Under the pieces are notes generated by a model that saw nothing but the letters and a program-made list of their open reading frames with translations, was not told where the DNA came from and searched no databases. Below are positions 26,863 through 38,040 of a stretch of 64,000 bases of DNA, piece after piece. This DNA is from Rhizobium sp. Q54 (lineage in GTDB: Bacteria > Pseudomonadota > Alphaproteobacteria > Micropepsales > Micropepsaceae), in the NCBI GenBank assembly GCA_945860165.1, contig CAMAPL010000013.1:1-64000 (forward strand), given 5' to 3'. The position numbers and the translations under genes are program-made. Every line of letters starts with the position of its first letter. Position 1 is the stretch's first letter.

Positions 26863-28296
26863 CTAATTCAGTCGCAACCCCACAAACGTCAGATCACCGC
26901 CCCGGCTGATCAGCAGCAGCGCCACTTTCTTGCCCGCCTTGGCGTCGGCTTCGACCTTGCGGGAAATCTCGTCCGGCGTTTTCACCGGCTGGCTGGAAAT
27001 TTCCACGATCACATCGCCGACCTTCACATTTTTTTCCGACGCGGGACTGCCGCTTTCCACCGCACTCACCAGCACGCCCTGCACGCTGCCGCCAACCTTG
27101 AATTTGGCGCGCGCGGCGCCGTCCAGAACGCCCAGCGACAGCCCCAGCTGCGCCAGCCGCGACTGGGTCTTTAGCGGCGCGGGCGGAGCCTTCCCCGCAC
27201 GGTCAGGCTTGGCGTCGTCGGCCAACTTCAGAACCGTGATGCGCAAGTTCTGCTTCTGACCCCTGCGCACCACGTCCATGCTGACCGTCTTGCCGATCGG
27301 CGTGTCGGCCACGATGCGCGGCAGGGCGCGTTCATCCCCCACCGGCTTACCGTCAAAACCGGTGATCAGGTCGCCGTTGCGCAAACCCGCCCGCGCGCCC
27401 GGGCCGCCGCCGGTCACGTTGGTCACCAGCGCCCCGCGCGTATTGGACAGTCCGAGGCCCTCAGCGATTTCCGTCGTCACCTGCTGAATCTTCACGCCGA
27501 TCCAGCCGCGTTTCGCGGTGCCGAACTGGCGCAGCTGCCCCACCACCTGCCGCGCGAGGTTGGAGGGAATGGCAAAGCCAATGCCGACGCTGCCGCCCGA
27601 GGGCGAGAAGATCGCTGAATTGATGCCAATGACATTGCCGTCCATGTCGAACAGCGGGCCGCCCGAATTGCCGCGATTGATCGGCGCATCGGTCTGGATG
27701 AAATCGTCATAGGGACCGTTGTTGATGTTGCGGTTGCGCGCCGAGACGATGCCCGCCGTGACGCTGGAGCCGATGCCGAAGGGATCGCCGATGGCAATCA
27801 CCCAGTCGCCGATCTGTGCCTTGTCGCTGTCGCCGAACCGGGTGGCGGGCAGCGGGCTTTGCGACGTCACTTTCAGCAGCGCCAGATCGGTCTTGGCGTC
27901 GCGCCCCACCACCCGGGCCGGGAGGGAGATGCCGTCGCTGAGGATCACCGTGATAATGTCGCTGTTGTCGATCACGTGATTGTTGGTGACGATATAGCCG
28001 CTAGGATCGATGATGAAACCGGAGCCCAGCGACGTGACATGGCGCGGCTGGTTGGAGCGCGGCCCGATAAAATTCTTGAATAGGTCTTCCAGCGGCGAGC
28101 CGGGCGGCAATTTCGGCAGCGCGGTCTGGGGCGGCGCCTTCAGGGTCTGGCTTGTGGAGATGTTTACCACGGTCGGCAGAAGGCGCTTGGCCAACTCAGC
28201 GAAGGAATCCGGCGCGGTCCGTGCCAGCGCCACGCCCGTAAAACCAGAGCCCAGCGCGAGCGTCAGAATGGCACACAGAATCTTCAGAACGCGCAT
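26863..28296 (-). CDS. Do-like periplasmic serine protease (HtrA/DegP family)
   Basis: Periplasmic quality-control protease and chaperone. It is 477 residues from MRVLKILC, with a signal peptide of about 26 residues (ILCAILTLALGSGFTGVALA). The longer upstream frame is not supported. The trypsin-like domain carries the triad: His in VTNNHVIDNSD, Asp in DAKTDLALLKV and Ser in NRGNSGGPLFDMDG. Two PDZ domains follow (about 280-370 and 385-475; ALVTNVTGGGPGARAGLRNGD and VLVSAVESGSPASEKNVKVGD). The gene is probably monocistronic or co-transcribed with the small ABM-like gene. Confidence 0.93.
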   Translation of the reverse strand: MRVLKILCAILTLALGSGFTGVALARTAPDSFAELAKRLLPTVVNISTSQTLKAPPQTALPKLPPGSPLEDLFKNFIGPRSNQPRHVTSLGSGFIIDPSGYIVTNNHVIDNSDIITVILSDGISLPARVVGRDAKTDLALLKVTSQSPLPATRFGDSDKAQIGDWVIAIGDPFGIGSSVTAGIVSARNRNINNGPYDDFIQTDAPINRGNSGGPLFDMDGNVIGINSAIFSPSGGSVGIGFAIPSNLARQVVGQLRQFGTAKRGWIGVKIQQVTTEIAEGLGLSNTRGALVTNVTGGGPGARAGLRNGDLITGFDGKPVGDERALPRIVADTPIGKTVSMDVVRRGQKQNLRITVLKLADDAKPDRAGKAPPAPLKTQSRLAQLGLSLGVLDGAARAKFKVGGSVQGVLVSAVESGSPASEKNVKVGDVIVEISSQPVKTPDEISRKVEADAKAGKKVALLLISRGGDLTFVGLRLN

Positions 28297-28471
28297 GTGT
28301 CCATACCTGGGAGGAATCGCCTGCCACTCTAGGCAGAGGAAAACGGAACAAACAGGGCAAAAACCTGCATTGGCCGAGGTTTTTTCGTAGCCCGCGCGCC
28401 AGTCACCGCGACGCAGGTTCCCGGGCACGGAGATTGAATGATCGAAGGCCATTAGCCCCCTCGATGCCCAT

Positions 28472-29071
28472 GGTAAATTGCTGACCCTGCTGTGCGTAGT
28501 GCTGGTGACCAGCAGCAGCCTGCTGCTGCTGTCGGGCTGCGGCGGCGGCCTTTTGCCCGAGCAGAAGGTGCAGACCGCCAACCCGTTCCAGACCTAGGAC
28601 CAGGTGGTGGAATCCTTCGACCAGATCGTCCCGAACATGACCCGCGCCGACGATCTGCCCAACCTGGGCTTCGACGCGCGCACCAGGAATGCCGATATCC
28701 TGTCCTATCTGGGCCTCCAGACCCGCTTACTGCCCGCCGCCGGCGTGCACTGGGAACATCTCAATCCCGCCGTGCGGGCCTGCATCCGCGCCGAGCTTTA
28801 CTGTACCGGCTATGTCTTTCGTCCCAACCGCACCACCAGCAAGCGCATCGGCAATACCGTGGCCGACCTGCTGGGATTTTAGCGCATCACCCACAGCACC
28901 CGCTGGTCGGCCGAGATCATCCTGCTGGTGATGAATGGCCGTGTCGTTCACAAGGTCTTTTCCTGCAATCCGCGCACCGACAGTCTGGAAGACAACCGCC
29001 AGCTGCTGGGCCCGCTGCAGGATGTTGGTGGGGTACTGTCGCGCGCGGCGGGCAGCGCGACTTCTTTCTAG
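28472..29071 (+). pseudogene. Decayed lipoprotein gene with two in-frame TAG codons
   Basis: One frame of 200 codons reads as a single protein: a lipoprotein signal (TLLCVVLVTSSSLLLLSGC, lipobox LSGC) followed by a soluble domain ending RAAGSATSF and a TAG stop. It is broken by TAG at 28595 and 28880, and the likely ATG (28470) is out of frame by one base with the GKLLTLL start. Frame and codon bias are otherwise preserved, so decay is recent. Both internal TAG codons could come from CAG. The family is unknown. It is divergent from the protease gene and ends 34 bp before mrp. Confidence 0.7.
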
Positions 29072-29105
29072 GATTTTGGCGGCACGGGCGTTATATCCTG
29101 CGCCC

Positions 29106-30269
29106 ATGACAGTCATCCGCGACGATGTGCTTAAAGCGCTCGACCAGGTGGTGGACCCAGCCAGCGGGCGCACCGTGGTGCAGCAGGACATGATCCAGGG
29201 ACTGGTGGTCAAGGATGGGCATGTCGGTTTTGTGCTGGAAGTCGTGTCCGGCAGCGCCCCCCAGTCAGAACCCTTGCGCAAAATCTGCGAAGCGATGGTG
29301 CTGGGCGTGAAGGGCGTGGAATCCGTCACCGCCGTGCTGACCTCTCATGACGCTCATGGGCATGACGAACAGGGCCATGCCCATCACGACCATGCCCATG
29401 CCCCCCCCGGCGCGCCACAGGCGCGCCAAAATCAACAAAAGCCTGCCGTCGCCCGCCAGGCCCCGCCGCCGCCCGCCGGCATTCCCGGTGTCACCAATAT
29501 TATCGCGGTGGCGAGCGGCAAGGGCGGCGTCGGAAAATCCACCGTCGCGGTCAACCTGGCGCTGTGGCTGTCGCGGCTGGGACTGAAGGTCGGATTGCTG
29601 GACGCCGATGTCTATGGCCCGTCGCTGCCGCGCCTGATGGGGATCACCGAAAAACCGGAAAGCGACGGCAAGAAGCTCAGGCCCATCGAGAAATACGGCA
29701 TCAAGACCATGTCGATCGGCTTCCTGGTGGAAGAAGACCAGGCGATGATTTGGCGCGGCCCCATGGTCCAGTCCGCCCTGACCCAGATGCTGAGCGATGT
29801 CGAATGGGCGCCGCTGGACGTTCTGGTGCTGGACATGCCGCCCGGCACGGGTGATGCGCAGCTCACAATTGCCCAGCGCGTGCCGCTGAAGGGCGCGGTG
29901 ATTGTCTCCACGCCGCAGGACATCGCCCTGATCGACACTAGGAAGGGCATCACCATGTTCCAGAAGACCCAGGTGCCGATCCTGGGTGTGGTGGAAAATA
30001 TGAGCATGTTCGCCTGCCCGGATTGCGGCTCGTCCCACGACATCTTCGGTCATGGCGGGGCCCGCGAGACGGCGGAAAAACTGGGCGTGCCGTTCCTGGG
30101 CGAGATTCCGCTGGTGCCGCGCATCCGCGAAACCTCCGACGCCGGCACGCCGGTCAGCGTCTCGGTCCCGGATAGCCCCGAAGCGCTGGCCTTTTTGGAA
30201 CTGGCGAAGAAAGTGGCCGCCTCGCTGCAAACCGCCAGCAAGCCGGCACCAAAGATAATTATCGAGTAG
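29106..30269 (+). CDS. Mrp/NBP35-family iron-sulfur cluster carrier ATPase
   Basis: A P-loop ATPase that carries and delivers Fe-S clusters (also named ApbC or Mrp). It is 387 residues from MTVIRDDVLKAL; the longer upstream frame overlaps the decayed lipoprotein. The N-terminal MIP18/DUF59 domain (1-80) is followed by a His-rich linker with 8 His between 81 and 98, then a Pro/Ala-rich stretch. The deviant Walker A is SGKGGVGKST (137-146). The cluster-binding CPDC lies in MSMFACPDCGS. The gene sits alone between the decayed lipoprotein and convergent folA. Confidence 0.94.
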   Translation: MTVIRDDVLKALDQVVDPASGRTVVQQDMIQGLVVKDGHVGFVLEVVSGSAPQSEPLRKICEAMVLGVKGVESVTAVLTSHDAHGHDEQGHAHHDHAHAPPGAPQARQNQQKPAVARQAPPPPAGIPGVTNIIAVASGKGGVGKSTVAVNLALWLSRLGLKVGLLDADVYGPSLPRLMGITEKPESDGKKLRPIEKYGIKTMSIGFLVEEDQAMIWRGPMVQSALTQMLSDVEWAPLDVLVLDMPPGTGDAQLTIAQRVPLKGAVIVSTPQDIALIDTRKGITMFQKTQVPILGVVENMSMFACPDCGSSHDIFGHGGARETAEKLGVPFLGEIPLVPRIRETSDAGTPVSVSVPDSPEALAFLELAKKVAASLQTASKPAPKIIIE

Positions 30270-30296
30270 TTTTTTAATGGTCGCGCAATTTCGCGC

Positions 30297-30779
30297 CTAC
30301 GGCGCATCGCGCTTCAATGTAACGTAACTGTAGCTTAGCCCGTCCGGCGTGACATGGTTTTCGCGCGCCGTTTCCACCCAGCCAAAACGGTCGAACTCAA
30401 ACCTGGCGGCACCATCAAAGGCCTGATGCACTTCGGTGAGTTCGATGCGCATCGCCATGGGCAGAGCGGCGGCATAGATTTCCCCGCCGCCGATCACCAT
30501 TATATCGCTGGCCGCTGTCCGGATCACTTCGTCCAGCGACTGCGCCGCAACAGCACCATCTGCACGCCAGCTTTTCTGTCGGGTCAACACGATGTTGGTG
30601 CGGCCGGGTAGCGGCTTCCTCGGCAAACTGTCCCAGGTCTTGCGCCCCATCACCACGGTATGGCCCATGGTCAGCGCCTTGAAACGCTTCATATCTTCGG
30701 AAATACGCCACGGAATGGCGCCGTCCTTGCCGATCACGCCATTCTCGGCCGCCGCCACCACCAGCACGATCTCGCTCAT
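30297..30779 (-). CDS. folA: Dihydrofolate reductase
   Basis: NADPH-dependent reduction of dihydrofolate to tetrahydrofolate. At 160 residues it is the typical chromosomal form: GVIGKDGAIPWRISEDMKRF (active-site loop with Trp and the acidic residue in SEDM), GHTVVMGRKTWDSLP (NADPH phosphate site) and DIMVIGGGEIYAAALP. The start overlaps the end of the upstream GNAT gene by 4 bp (ATGA). In many bacteria folA follows thyA; no thyA is present here. Confidence 0.95.
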   Translation of the reverse strand: MSEIVLVVAAAENGVIGKDGAIPWRISEDMKRFKALTMGHTVVMGRKTWDSLPRKPLPGRTNIVLTRQKSWRADGAVAAQSLDEVIRTAASDIMVIGGGEIYAAALPMAMRIELTEVHQAFDGAARFEFDRFGWVETARENHVTPDGLSYSYVTLKRDAP

Positions 30780-31249
30780 GGGCTTGCCAGTTTTTTTAAG
30801 GCGTCACCCTGCAGCCGATAGGTGACCCACGCCTCCTGCGGCTTGCCGCCCAGACTCTTGTAGAATTCGATGGACGAGGCGTTCCAGTCCAGCACCCGCC
30901 ATTCCATGTAGCCGCCTTCGCGCGCGGCCACCGCCGCCAGATGCGCCAGCAAGGCCCGTCCCAACCCGCCCCCGCGAAATTCAGGCCGCACAAAAAGATC
31001 TTCCACATACACGCCGCGCGCCGCACCGAAGCTTTTATTGGCCCAATACCAGCTGACGATTCCCGCCGGCGCGGTATCAAAAAAGGCGAGATCGCAGCGG
31101 CAGACCGGCTTGTCCCCCAGCATGTCGCGGACGATGGCGGCCTCGCTCAGTGTGAAGGGCTGCTGTTCATACGCCGCCAGTTCCCCCAGCAGGGCCAGGA
31201 TGACGGGCGCGTCGGCGGGCGTGGCGCTCTGGATGAAAAAATCGCTCAT
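30776..31249 (-). CDS. GNAT-family N-acetyltransferase
   Basis: A 157-residue acetyl-CoA-dependent transferase. The acetyl-CoA-binding motif is the RPEFRGGGLGRALLAHLA stretch (about 90-107), preceded by GVYVEDLFV. The C-terminal strand VLDWNASSIEFYKSLGG resembles the diamine/spermidine acetyltransferase-like subgroup, but the substrate cannot be assigned. It overlaps folA by 4 bp and is divergent from purA. Confidence 0.88.
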   Translation of the reverse strand: MSDFFIQSATPADAPVILALLGELAAYEQQPFTLSEAAIVRDMLGDKPVCRCDLAFFDTAPAGIVSWYWANKSFGAARGVYVEDLFVRPEFRGGGLGRALLAHLAAVAAREGGYMEWRVLDWNASSIEFYKSLGGKPQEAWVTYRLQGDALKKLASP

Positions 31250-31324
31250 GGGCCGATCCTAGCGTCGAATGGGGCTCTTTTTACTGGGCTTTTGGGGCCA
31301 TCCACAACATGCGGCACCTTTGCC

Positions 31325-31353
31325 CTTACAGCCCGCCAGCTACCTGCTATAAG
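31325..31353 (+). promoter_or_regulatory. Probable purA promoter
   Basis: CTTACA (31325-31330), a 17-bp spacer and TATAAG (31348-31353) with a TGC extension form a sigma-70-like promoter about 60 bp upstream of the purA start. The match is partial. Confidence 0.4.
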
Positions 31354-31413
31354 CCGCCACCGTGCCCGTGGTTCCCCATGGGTTGAGCGCAATCAGGGTA
31401 CGGAAAATACAGC

Positions 31414-32703
31414 ATGTCCAACGTGACGGTAATCGGCGGCCAATGGGGCGACGAAGGCAAAGGCAAGATCATTGACTGGCTGTCGAACCGCGCCGACATG
31501 GTGGTGCGGTTCCAGGGCGGCAACAATGCCGGACATACCATCGTGGTGGGCGAGAAGACCTACAAGCTGTCGCTGTTGCCGTCCGGCGTGGTGCAGGGCA
31601 AGCGCTCGATCATCGGCAATGGCGTGGTGGTCGATCCTTGGTCTCTGCTGGAAGAGATCGCCAAGGTTGGCGCCGCCGGCCTGCGCGTGACACCCGAAAT
31701 TCTGGTGCTGGCGGAAAACGCCGTTCTGGTGCTGCCGCTGCACCGCGAACTCGATGCGCTGCGCGAGGAAGCCACCACCCAGAAGCTGGGCACCACCAAG
31801 CGCGGCATCGGTCCCGCCTATGAAGACAAGGTCGGACGCCGCGCCATCCGCGCCATAGACCTGAAAGACCCCGCCACCCTGCCCGGCAAGATCGAGCGGC
31901 TGCTGGCGCATCACAATGTGCTGCGCAAAGGCTTCGGCGTGGCGGAAGTCGATGCCGGCGCGTTGCTAGCCCTGCTGAACGAGATCGCGCCGAAGATCGC
32001 GCCGTTTCTGGGTTCGTCCTGGCGCGAGTTGGATGCCGCGCGCAAGGCGGGCAAGCGGGTGCTGTTCGAAGGCGCCCAAGCGGTGCTGCTGGACATCGAC
32101 CATGGCACCTATCCCTTCGTCACCTCCTCCAACACGGTGGCGGGCCAGGCGGCGGCGGGGGCGGGCGTTTCGCCCCGCGCCATCGGCACCGTGCTGGGCA
32201 TTGTCAAAAGCTATACCACCCGGGTGGGCGAAGGCCCATTCCCCACCGAATTGAAAGACGCCACCGGCGAGAAGCTGGGCGAGCGCGGCCATGAGTTCGG
32301 CACCGTGACGGGGCGCAAGCGCCGCTGTGGCTGGTTCGATTCGGTGCTGGTACGCCAGACGGTGATAACCGGCGGCGTCGACGGCATCGCCCTGACCAAG
32401 CTGGATGTGCTGGACGGCTTTGACGAGATCAAGGTCTGCATCGGTTATTCACTGGATGGCGAGGCGATGGATTATCTGCCCGCCGACGCCAATCTGCAGG
32501 CGCGGCTGACGCCGGTTTACGAGACGCTGGAAGGCTGGCATGAAACCACCCGCGGGGCGCGCAGCTGGGCCCAGCTTCCCGCCAACGCCATCAAGTATGT
32601 CCGCCGGGTGGAAGAACTGATCGGCGCGCCGGTGGCGCTTTTGTCCACCAGCCCGGACCGGGACGACACCATTATGGTGCAGGACCCTTTTGTTGATCGT
32701 TGA
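31414..32703 (+). CDS. purA: Adenylosuccinate synthetase
   Basis: Joins IMP and aspartate using GTP, the first committed step to AMP. The 429-residue protein starts with the GTP-binding loop [17 protein letters not shown] (Asp13 catalytic). It continues with [27 protein letters not shown], the IMP-site region [24 protein letters not shown] and the C-terminal [10 protein letters not shown]. The length is normal. It is monocistronic, between a divergent GNAT gene and convergent thiD. Confidence 0.97.
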   Translation: MSNVTVIGGQWGDEGKGKIIDWLSNRADMVVRFQGGNNAGHTIVVGEKTYKLSLLPSGVVQGKRSIIGNGVVVDPWSLLEEIAKVGAAGLRVTPEILVLAENAVLVLPLHRELDALREEATTQKLGTTKRGIGPAYEDKVGRRAIRAIDLKDPATLPGKIERLLAHHNVLRKGFGVAEVDAGALLALLNEIAPKIAPFLGSSWRELDAARKAGKRVLFEGAQAVLLDIDHGTYPFVTSSNTVAGQAAAGAGVSPRAIGTVLGIVKSYTTRVGEGPFPTELKDATGEKLGERGHEFGTVTGRKRRCGWFDSVLVRQTVITGGVDGIALTKLDVLDGFDEIKVCIGYSLDGEAMDYLPADANLQARLTPVYETLEGWHETTRGARSWAQLPANAIKYVRRVEELIGAPVALLSTSPDRDDTIMVQDPFVDR

Positions 32704-32714
32704 CCCCCTCCTCC

Positions 32715-32782
32715 GGCCTTCGCAGCGCAAGCGCTGCTACGGCCACCTCCCCCGCCTGCGCGCTACGCGCGCGCAGGGGAGG
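32715..32782. terminator. Double hairpin between convergent purA and thiD
   Basis: Two palindromes fill the gap. The first is GCAGCGC/GCGCTGC (32722-32737) flanked by GGCC. The second has CCTCCCC (from 32746) pairing with GGGGAGG (to 32782) around an alternating CG core. There is no T tract, so it may be a REP-like element that also insulates the two converging genes. Confidence 0.5.
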
Positions 32783-32800
32783 CTGGCCTGAGTTCGTGTC

Positions 32801-33583
32801 TCAGGCCTTATGATTTAAAGGTCCGTGGCCCCGACCCAATCCGGGGGCGGTCCGGATCGCGTTCTGTAAGAACAGATGGGCGCGGCCGACGGCATCCAGC
32901 AGGGTGCGCTCCTGCGCCAGACCGCAGGCAATCGCCGTCGCCAAAGTACAGCCGGTGCCATGGGTGTGGCGCGTATCCTGACGGGACACTTCGAACAGCA
33001 CGAATTCGCCGGCGCTCCACAGCATATCGCGCACCGTTGCACCTTCCCCATGCCCGCCCTTGAACAGCACACTTTCCACGCCCAGCATCTTGAAAACCAT
33101 GGCGGCGTTTCGGATGCGATGCTCGCTTTCGGGGTAGATGCCGGTCAGCACTTCGGCCTCTGGCAGATTGGGTGTGATCAGCGTGGCCAGCGACAACAGG
33201 CGCTTTTTCAAGCTCTCAACCGCGGCATCGTCCAGCAGCTTTGAGCCGCCCTTGGCGACCATCACAGGGTCCACAACCAAGGGAATGCCGGGGGCATGCT
33301 CGATCAGGGTCTGGGCCACCATTTCTACCATCTCGGCACTGCCCAGCATGCCGGTCTTGATGGCGTCGGCGCCGATGTCGGAAAGACAGGCGATGATCTG
33401 CTCGCGCACGATGGCGGGCGGCACAATATGGGTGTCCGTCACGCCCAGCGTGTTCTGCACGGTGACGGCGGTGATGGCCGTCTGGGCATAGACGCCAAAG
33501 GCCTGCGCCGTCTTGATGTCGGCCTGAATCCCGGCGCCGCCGGATGAATCCGACCCGGCAATCACCAGAAGGCGCGGAACCAT
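32801..33583 (-). CDS. thiD: Hydroxymethylpyrimidine/phosphomethylpyrimidine kinase
   Basis: Phosphorylates HMP and HMP-P in thiamine synthesis. It is 260 residues from MVPRLLVIAGSDSSGGAGIQADIKT, a ribokinase-fold signature; the in-frame ATG 36 bp upstream is outside homology. The kinase motifs PLVVDPVMVAKGGSKLLDD, LFKGGHGEG and the anion-hole GTGCTLATAIACGLAQE are visible. A second thiamine gene, thiE, lies at 60.7 kb. No TPP riboswitch was recognised upstream. It is separated from glmM by a dispersed hairpin. Confidence 0.95.
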   Translation of the reverse strand: MVPRLLVIAGSDSSGGAGIQADIKTAQAFGVYAQTAITAVTVQNTLGVTDTHIVPPAIVREQIIACLSDIGADAIKTGMLGSAEMVEMVAQTLIEHAPGIPLVVDPVMVAKGGSKLLDDAAVESLKKRLLSLATLITPNLPEAEVLTGIYPESEHRIRNAAMVFKMLGVESVLFKGGHGEGATVRDMLWSAGEFVLFEVSRQDTRHTHGTGCTLATAIACGLAQERTLLDAVGRAHLFLQNAIRTAPGLGRGHGPLNHKA

Positions 33584-33607
33584 CACGTCTATGCGAATCT
33601 TACCCCT

Positions 33608-33658
33608 CGACAAGCTCAAGGTGAGGACTTTACGCTAATCTGCATGCTGAGCTTGTCG
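33608..33658. repeat. Dispersed inverted repeat between glmM and thiD
   Basis: CGACAAGCTCA (33608-33618) and TGAGCTTGTCG (33648-33658) form an 11-bp stem around a 29-base loop. The TGAGCTTGTCGAAGCATGAG type of sequence is a common intergenic repeat in alphaproteobacteria. It may attenuate transcription from glmM into thiD. Confidence 0.65.
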
Positions 33659-33669
33659 AAGCATGAGGA

Positions 33670-35016
33670 TCAAGCCGCCACTTCTTCGATCACACTGGCG
33701 ATCTGGCGCACCACGGCGCGCACCAGCTTTTCGTCCTCACCTTCCGCCATCACGCGGATCAGCGGCTCGGTGCCCGACTTGCGCACCAAGATGCGGCCCG
33801 TCGCGCCCAGCTTGGCATTGGCATCTTCAATGCAGGATTTCACCCTGGCGTCATCCAGCGGAGAGCCCTTCTTGAAGCGCACATTTTCCAGAATCTGGGG
33901 CAGCGGATTGTAGAGATGCGCCGCCTCGCTGGCGGGCTTGCCCTCCTGCGCCAGCACCGCCAGCATCTGCAGCCCCGCCACCAGTCCGTCACCGGTGGTG
34001 GAAACGTCCGACAGGATAATGTGGCCGGACTGTTCGCCGCCGACATTGAAGCCGCCCTTTTTCATCTCTTCCAGCACATAGCGGTCGCCGACCCGGGCGC
34101 GCGCCAGCTTCAGGTCGAGCGAGGCAAGATAGTGATCGAGGCCCGCATTCGTCATCACGGTGCCGACCACGCCAGCGCCCTTGAGCTTGCCGCTCTTCGA
34201 CCAGCTCTTGGCGATCAAAGCTAGAATCTGGTCGCCGTCGATGATCTCGCCCTTTTCGTCGGCCATCACCACCCGATCGGCGTCGCCGTCCAGGGCGATG
34301 CCCAAATCCGCCCGCGTCTCGCGCACCCGAGCACACATCGCCTGGGGCGCGGTGGAGCCGCAATCCAGATTGATATTGGTGCCGTCCGGCGTGACGCCCA
34401 TGGCCACGATATCGGCGCCCAGTTCCCACAACACTTCCGGCGCGACCTTGTAGGCGGCGCCGTGCGCGCAATCAATCACGATGCGCATGCCGTCCAGCCG
34501 CAGGTTGCGGGGGAAGGTGCGCTTGGCGAATTCGATGTAGCGCGCCTGGCTGTCGTCAACGCGCTTGGCGCGGCCGATCTTGGCGCTGGGAGCAAGGCCC
34601 TGTTCCAGGCCCCCCGCCATCAGGCGTTCGATTTCCATTTCGACATCGTCCGACAGTTTCTGGCCGTCGGGGCCGAAGAACTTGATGCCGTTATCCTCAT
34701 ACAGATTGTGCGAGGCTGTGATCATCACCCCGATATCGGCGCGCAGGCTGCGCGTCAGTATGGCGACGGCCGGCGTCGGCAGGGGACCGAACTGGAACAC
34801 ATCCATGCCGACGGCGGTGAAGCCCGACACCAGCGCGGATTCGATCATGTAGCCGGACAGGCGCGTATCCTTGCCGATCACCACCCGGTGACGATGCTCG
34901 CCACGGGTAAATATCCGGCCCGCCGCCATGCCGGCCTTCATCGCCACTTCCGGCGTGAGTATAGCGGTGTTGGTGCGGCCGCGGATGCCGTCGGTGCCAA
35001 AATATTTGCGGGTCAT
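33670..35016 (-). CDS. glmM: Phosphoglucosamine mutase
   Basis: Interconverts glucosamine-6-phosphate and glucosamine-1-phosphate for UDP-GlcNAc, peptidoglycan and LPS. The 448-residue protein begins [12 protein letters not shown]. Its phosphorylated Ser102 lies in [16 protein letters not shown], the metal site is DGDADRV, the sugar-binding loop is GGEQSGHI and the phosphate-binding loop is [12 protein letters not shown]. It follows ftsH and folP in the same direction, a standard gene order. Confidence 0.97.
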   Translation of the reverse strand: MTRKYFGTDGIRGRTNTAILTPEVAMKAGMAAGRIFTRGEHRHRVVIGKDTRLSGYMIESALVSGFTAVGMDVFQFGPLPTPAVAILTRSLRADIGVMITASHNLYEDNGIKFFGPDGQKLSDDVEMEIERLMAGGLEQGLAPSAKIGRAKRVDDSQARYIEFAKRTFPRNLRLDGMRIVIDCAHGAAYKVAPEVLWELGADIVAMGVTPDGTNINLDCGSTAPQAMCARVRETRADLGIALDGDADRVVMADEKGEIIDGDQILALIAKSWSKSGKLKGAGVVGTVMTNAGLDHYLASLDLKLARARVGDRYVLEEMKKGGFNVGGEQSGHIILSDVSTTGDGLVAGLQMLAVLAQEGKPASEAAHLYNPLPQILENVRFKKGSPLDDARVKSCIEDANAKLGATGRILVRKSGTEPLIRVMAEGEDEKLVRAVVRQIASVIEEVAA

Positions 35017-35068
35017 GCGGGGGTCCTGATGCGAGACGGCTATTTTGTCACAATCGGGTTTACAAAGG

Positions 35069-35872
35069 TTAACGCCCGGTCTTTTCTAGGCCTTCCAGGC
35101 CCTTAAGACCATCCCGAAGCGCGGCAGGCGCATGGGTGCGGATATAATCCGCCCCGCCCCGATGGACCGCCATGCCTTCCGTGGCGGCGCCCATGCTTTC
35201 CAGCCAAGTCTCATCATTGTCCACCAGGGTCCGCAGGAAGGACTTGCGCGAGACCGACACCAGCAGCGGCAGGCCATAGCGGCTTTTCAGCTCCGGCAGC
35301 CGTTCCAGCACGGTGAGCGAGGTTTGCGGATTGGTGCCCAGGAAAAAGCCCATGCCGGGATCGAGGATCAGCCGCACGCGGGCAATGCCGGCGCTTTCCA
35401 GTGCTGCCAGCCGCGCATCGAAGAAGACGTTGATGCGGTCCATGATCGCTTCCGGCGGCACATCCTCGCGGGTGGCGATGCCGCGGGCCTGGATGGCATG
35501 CATCACGATCAGCTTGGCGGGTGACGCCGCCAGCACGGGATACAGCGCCGGTTCGGAAAAGCCATGAATATCGTTGAGATAATCGACGCCCTGCTCCAGC
35601 GCCCAACGCTGCACATCAGGCGCAAAACTGTCGACCGACAGCGATAGTCCCTTCGCCTTCAGGGCGGGGATCACCGACGCCAGACGCACAATCTCTACCT
35701 CCGGCGCGACCGCCCCGGCATCGGGATTGGAGGACGCCGCGCCGATATCGATGATGTCAGCCCCGTCATCCGCCAGCGTCTGCGCATGCGCCAGCGCCGC
35801 CTGTGGCGCCAGGTACTTGCCGCCATCCGAGAAACTGTCGGCGGTGATGTTGAGAATGCCGAGGATTTTCAT
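35069..35872 (-). CDS. folP: Dihydropteroate synthase with non-canonical loop 2
   Basis: Condenses hydroxymethyl-dihydropterin pyrophosphate with p-aminobenzoate; the sulfonamide target family. It is 267 residues from [18 protein letters not shown]. The TIM-barrel signatures include the N-terminal [11 protein letters not shown] loop and, near the C-terminus, [17 protein letters not shown]. Where most DHPS enzymes have a GGESTRPG loop this one has GAASSNPDA, so the Thr/Arg/Pro residues of loop 2 are replaced. The position between ftsH and glmM supports it being the housekeeping folP. In-frame ATG codons up to 35896 are possible starts; none has a good binding site. Confidence 0.88.
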   Translation of the reverse strand: MKILGILNITADSFSDGGKYLAPQAALAHAQTLADDGADIIDIGAASSNPDAGAVAPEVEIVRLASVIPALKAKGLSLSVDSFAPDVQRWALEQGVDYLNDIHGFSEPALYPVLAASPAKLIVMHAIQARGIATREDVPPEAIMDRINVFFDARLAALESAGIARVRLILDPGMGFFLGTNPQTSLTVLERLPELKSRYGLPLLVSVSRKSFLRTLVDNDETWLESMGAATEGMAVHRGGADYIRTHAPAALRDGLKGLEGLEKTGR

Positions 35873-35941
35873 GGCGGCCATCAATAAACAGGACAAAAGA
35901 AAAGAGCGGCCGAAGCCGCCCCATCCTTTATCAGATTGCGC

Positions 35942-37870
<1,929 letters not shown>

Positions 37871-38040
37871 AGGCCGTCCTTCCAAACATTCTGGCGCTTT
37901 CGTGCACGGCGCAGGTCCCATGGGACCATAAACGGGCAGCGGTGCCGCGCCGTATTAGATAGGGCGTTTCTAGCGCATTGCCAGCCATCAAAACGTTAAG
38001 AGTTTTGAGGATGCCCCGCAACACGCTGGGCGCTTTCGCC

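Noticed and set aside
28595-28882. TAG readthrough (pyrrolysine or suppressor) in the lipoprotein gene
   Set aside because: No pyrrolysine genes or suppressor evidence in the window, a start-frame lesion is also present, and other genes here use TAG as a normal stop; simple decay is more likely.
28492-29109. Continuous 205-codon plus-strand frame over the decayed lipoprotein gene
   Set aside because: Low-complexity Arg/Gly/Pro composition and no signal peptide; another frame carries the lipobox and a coherent protein broken by two TAG codons.
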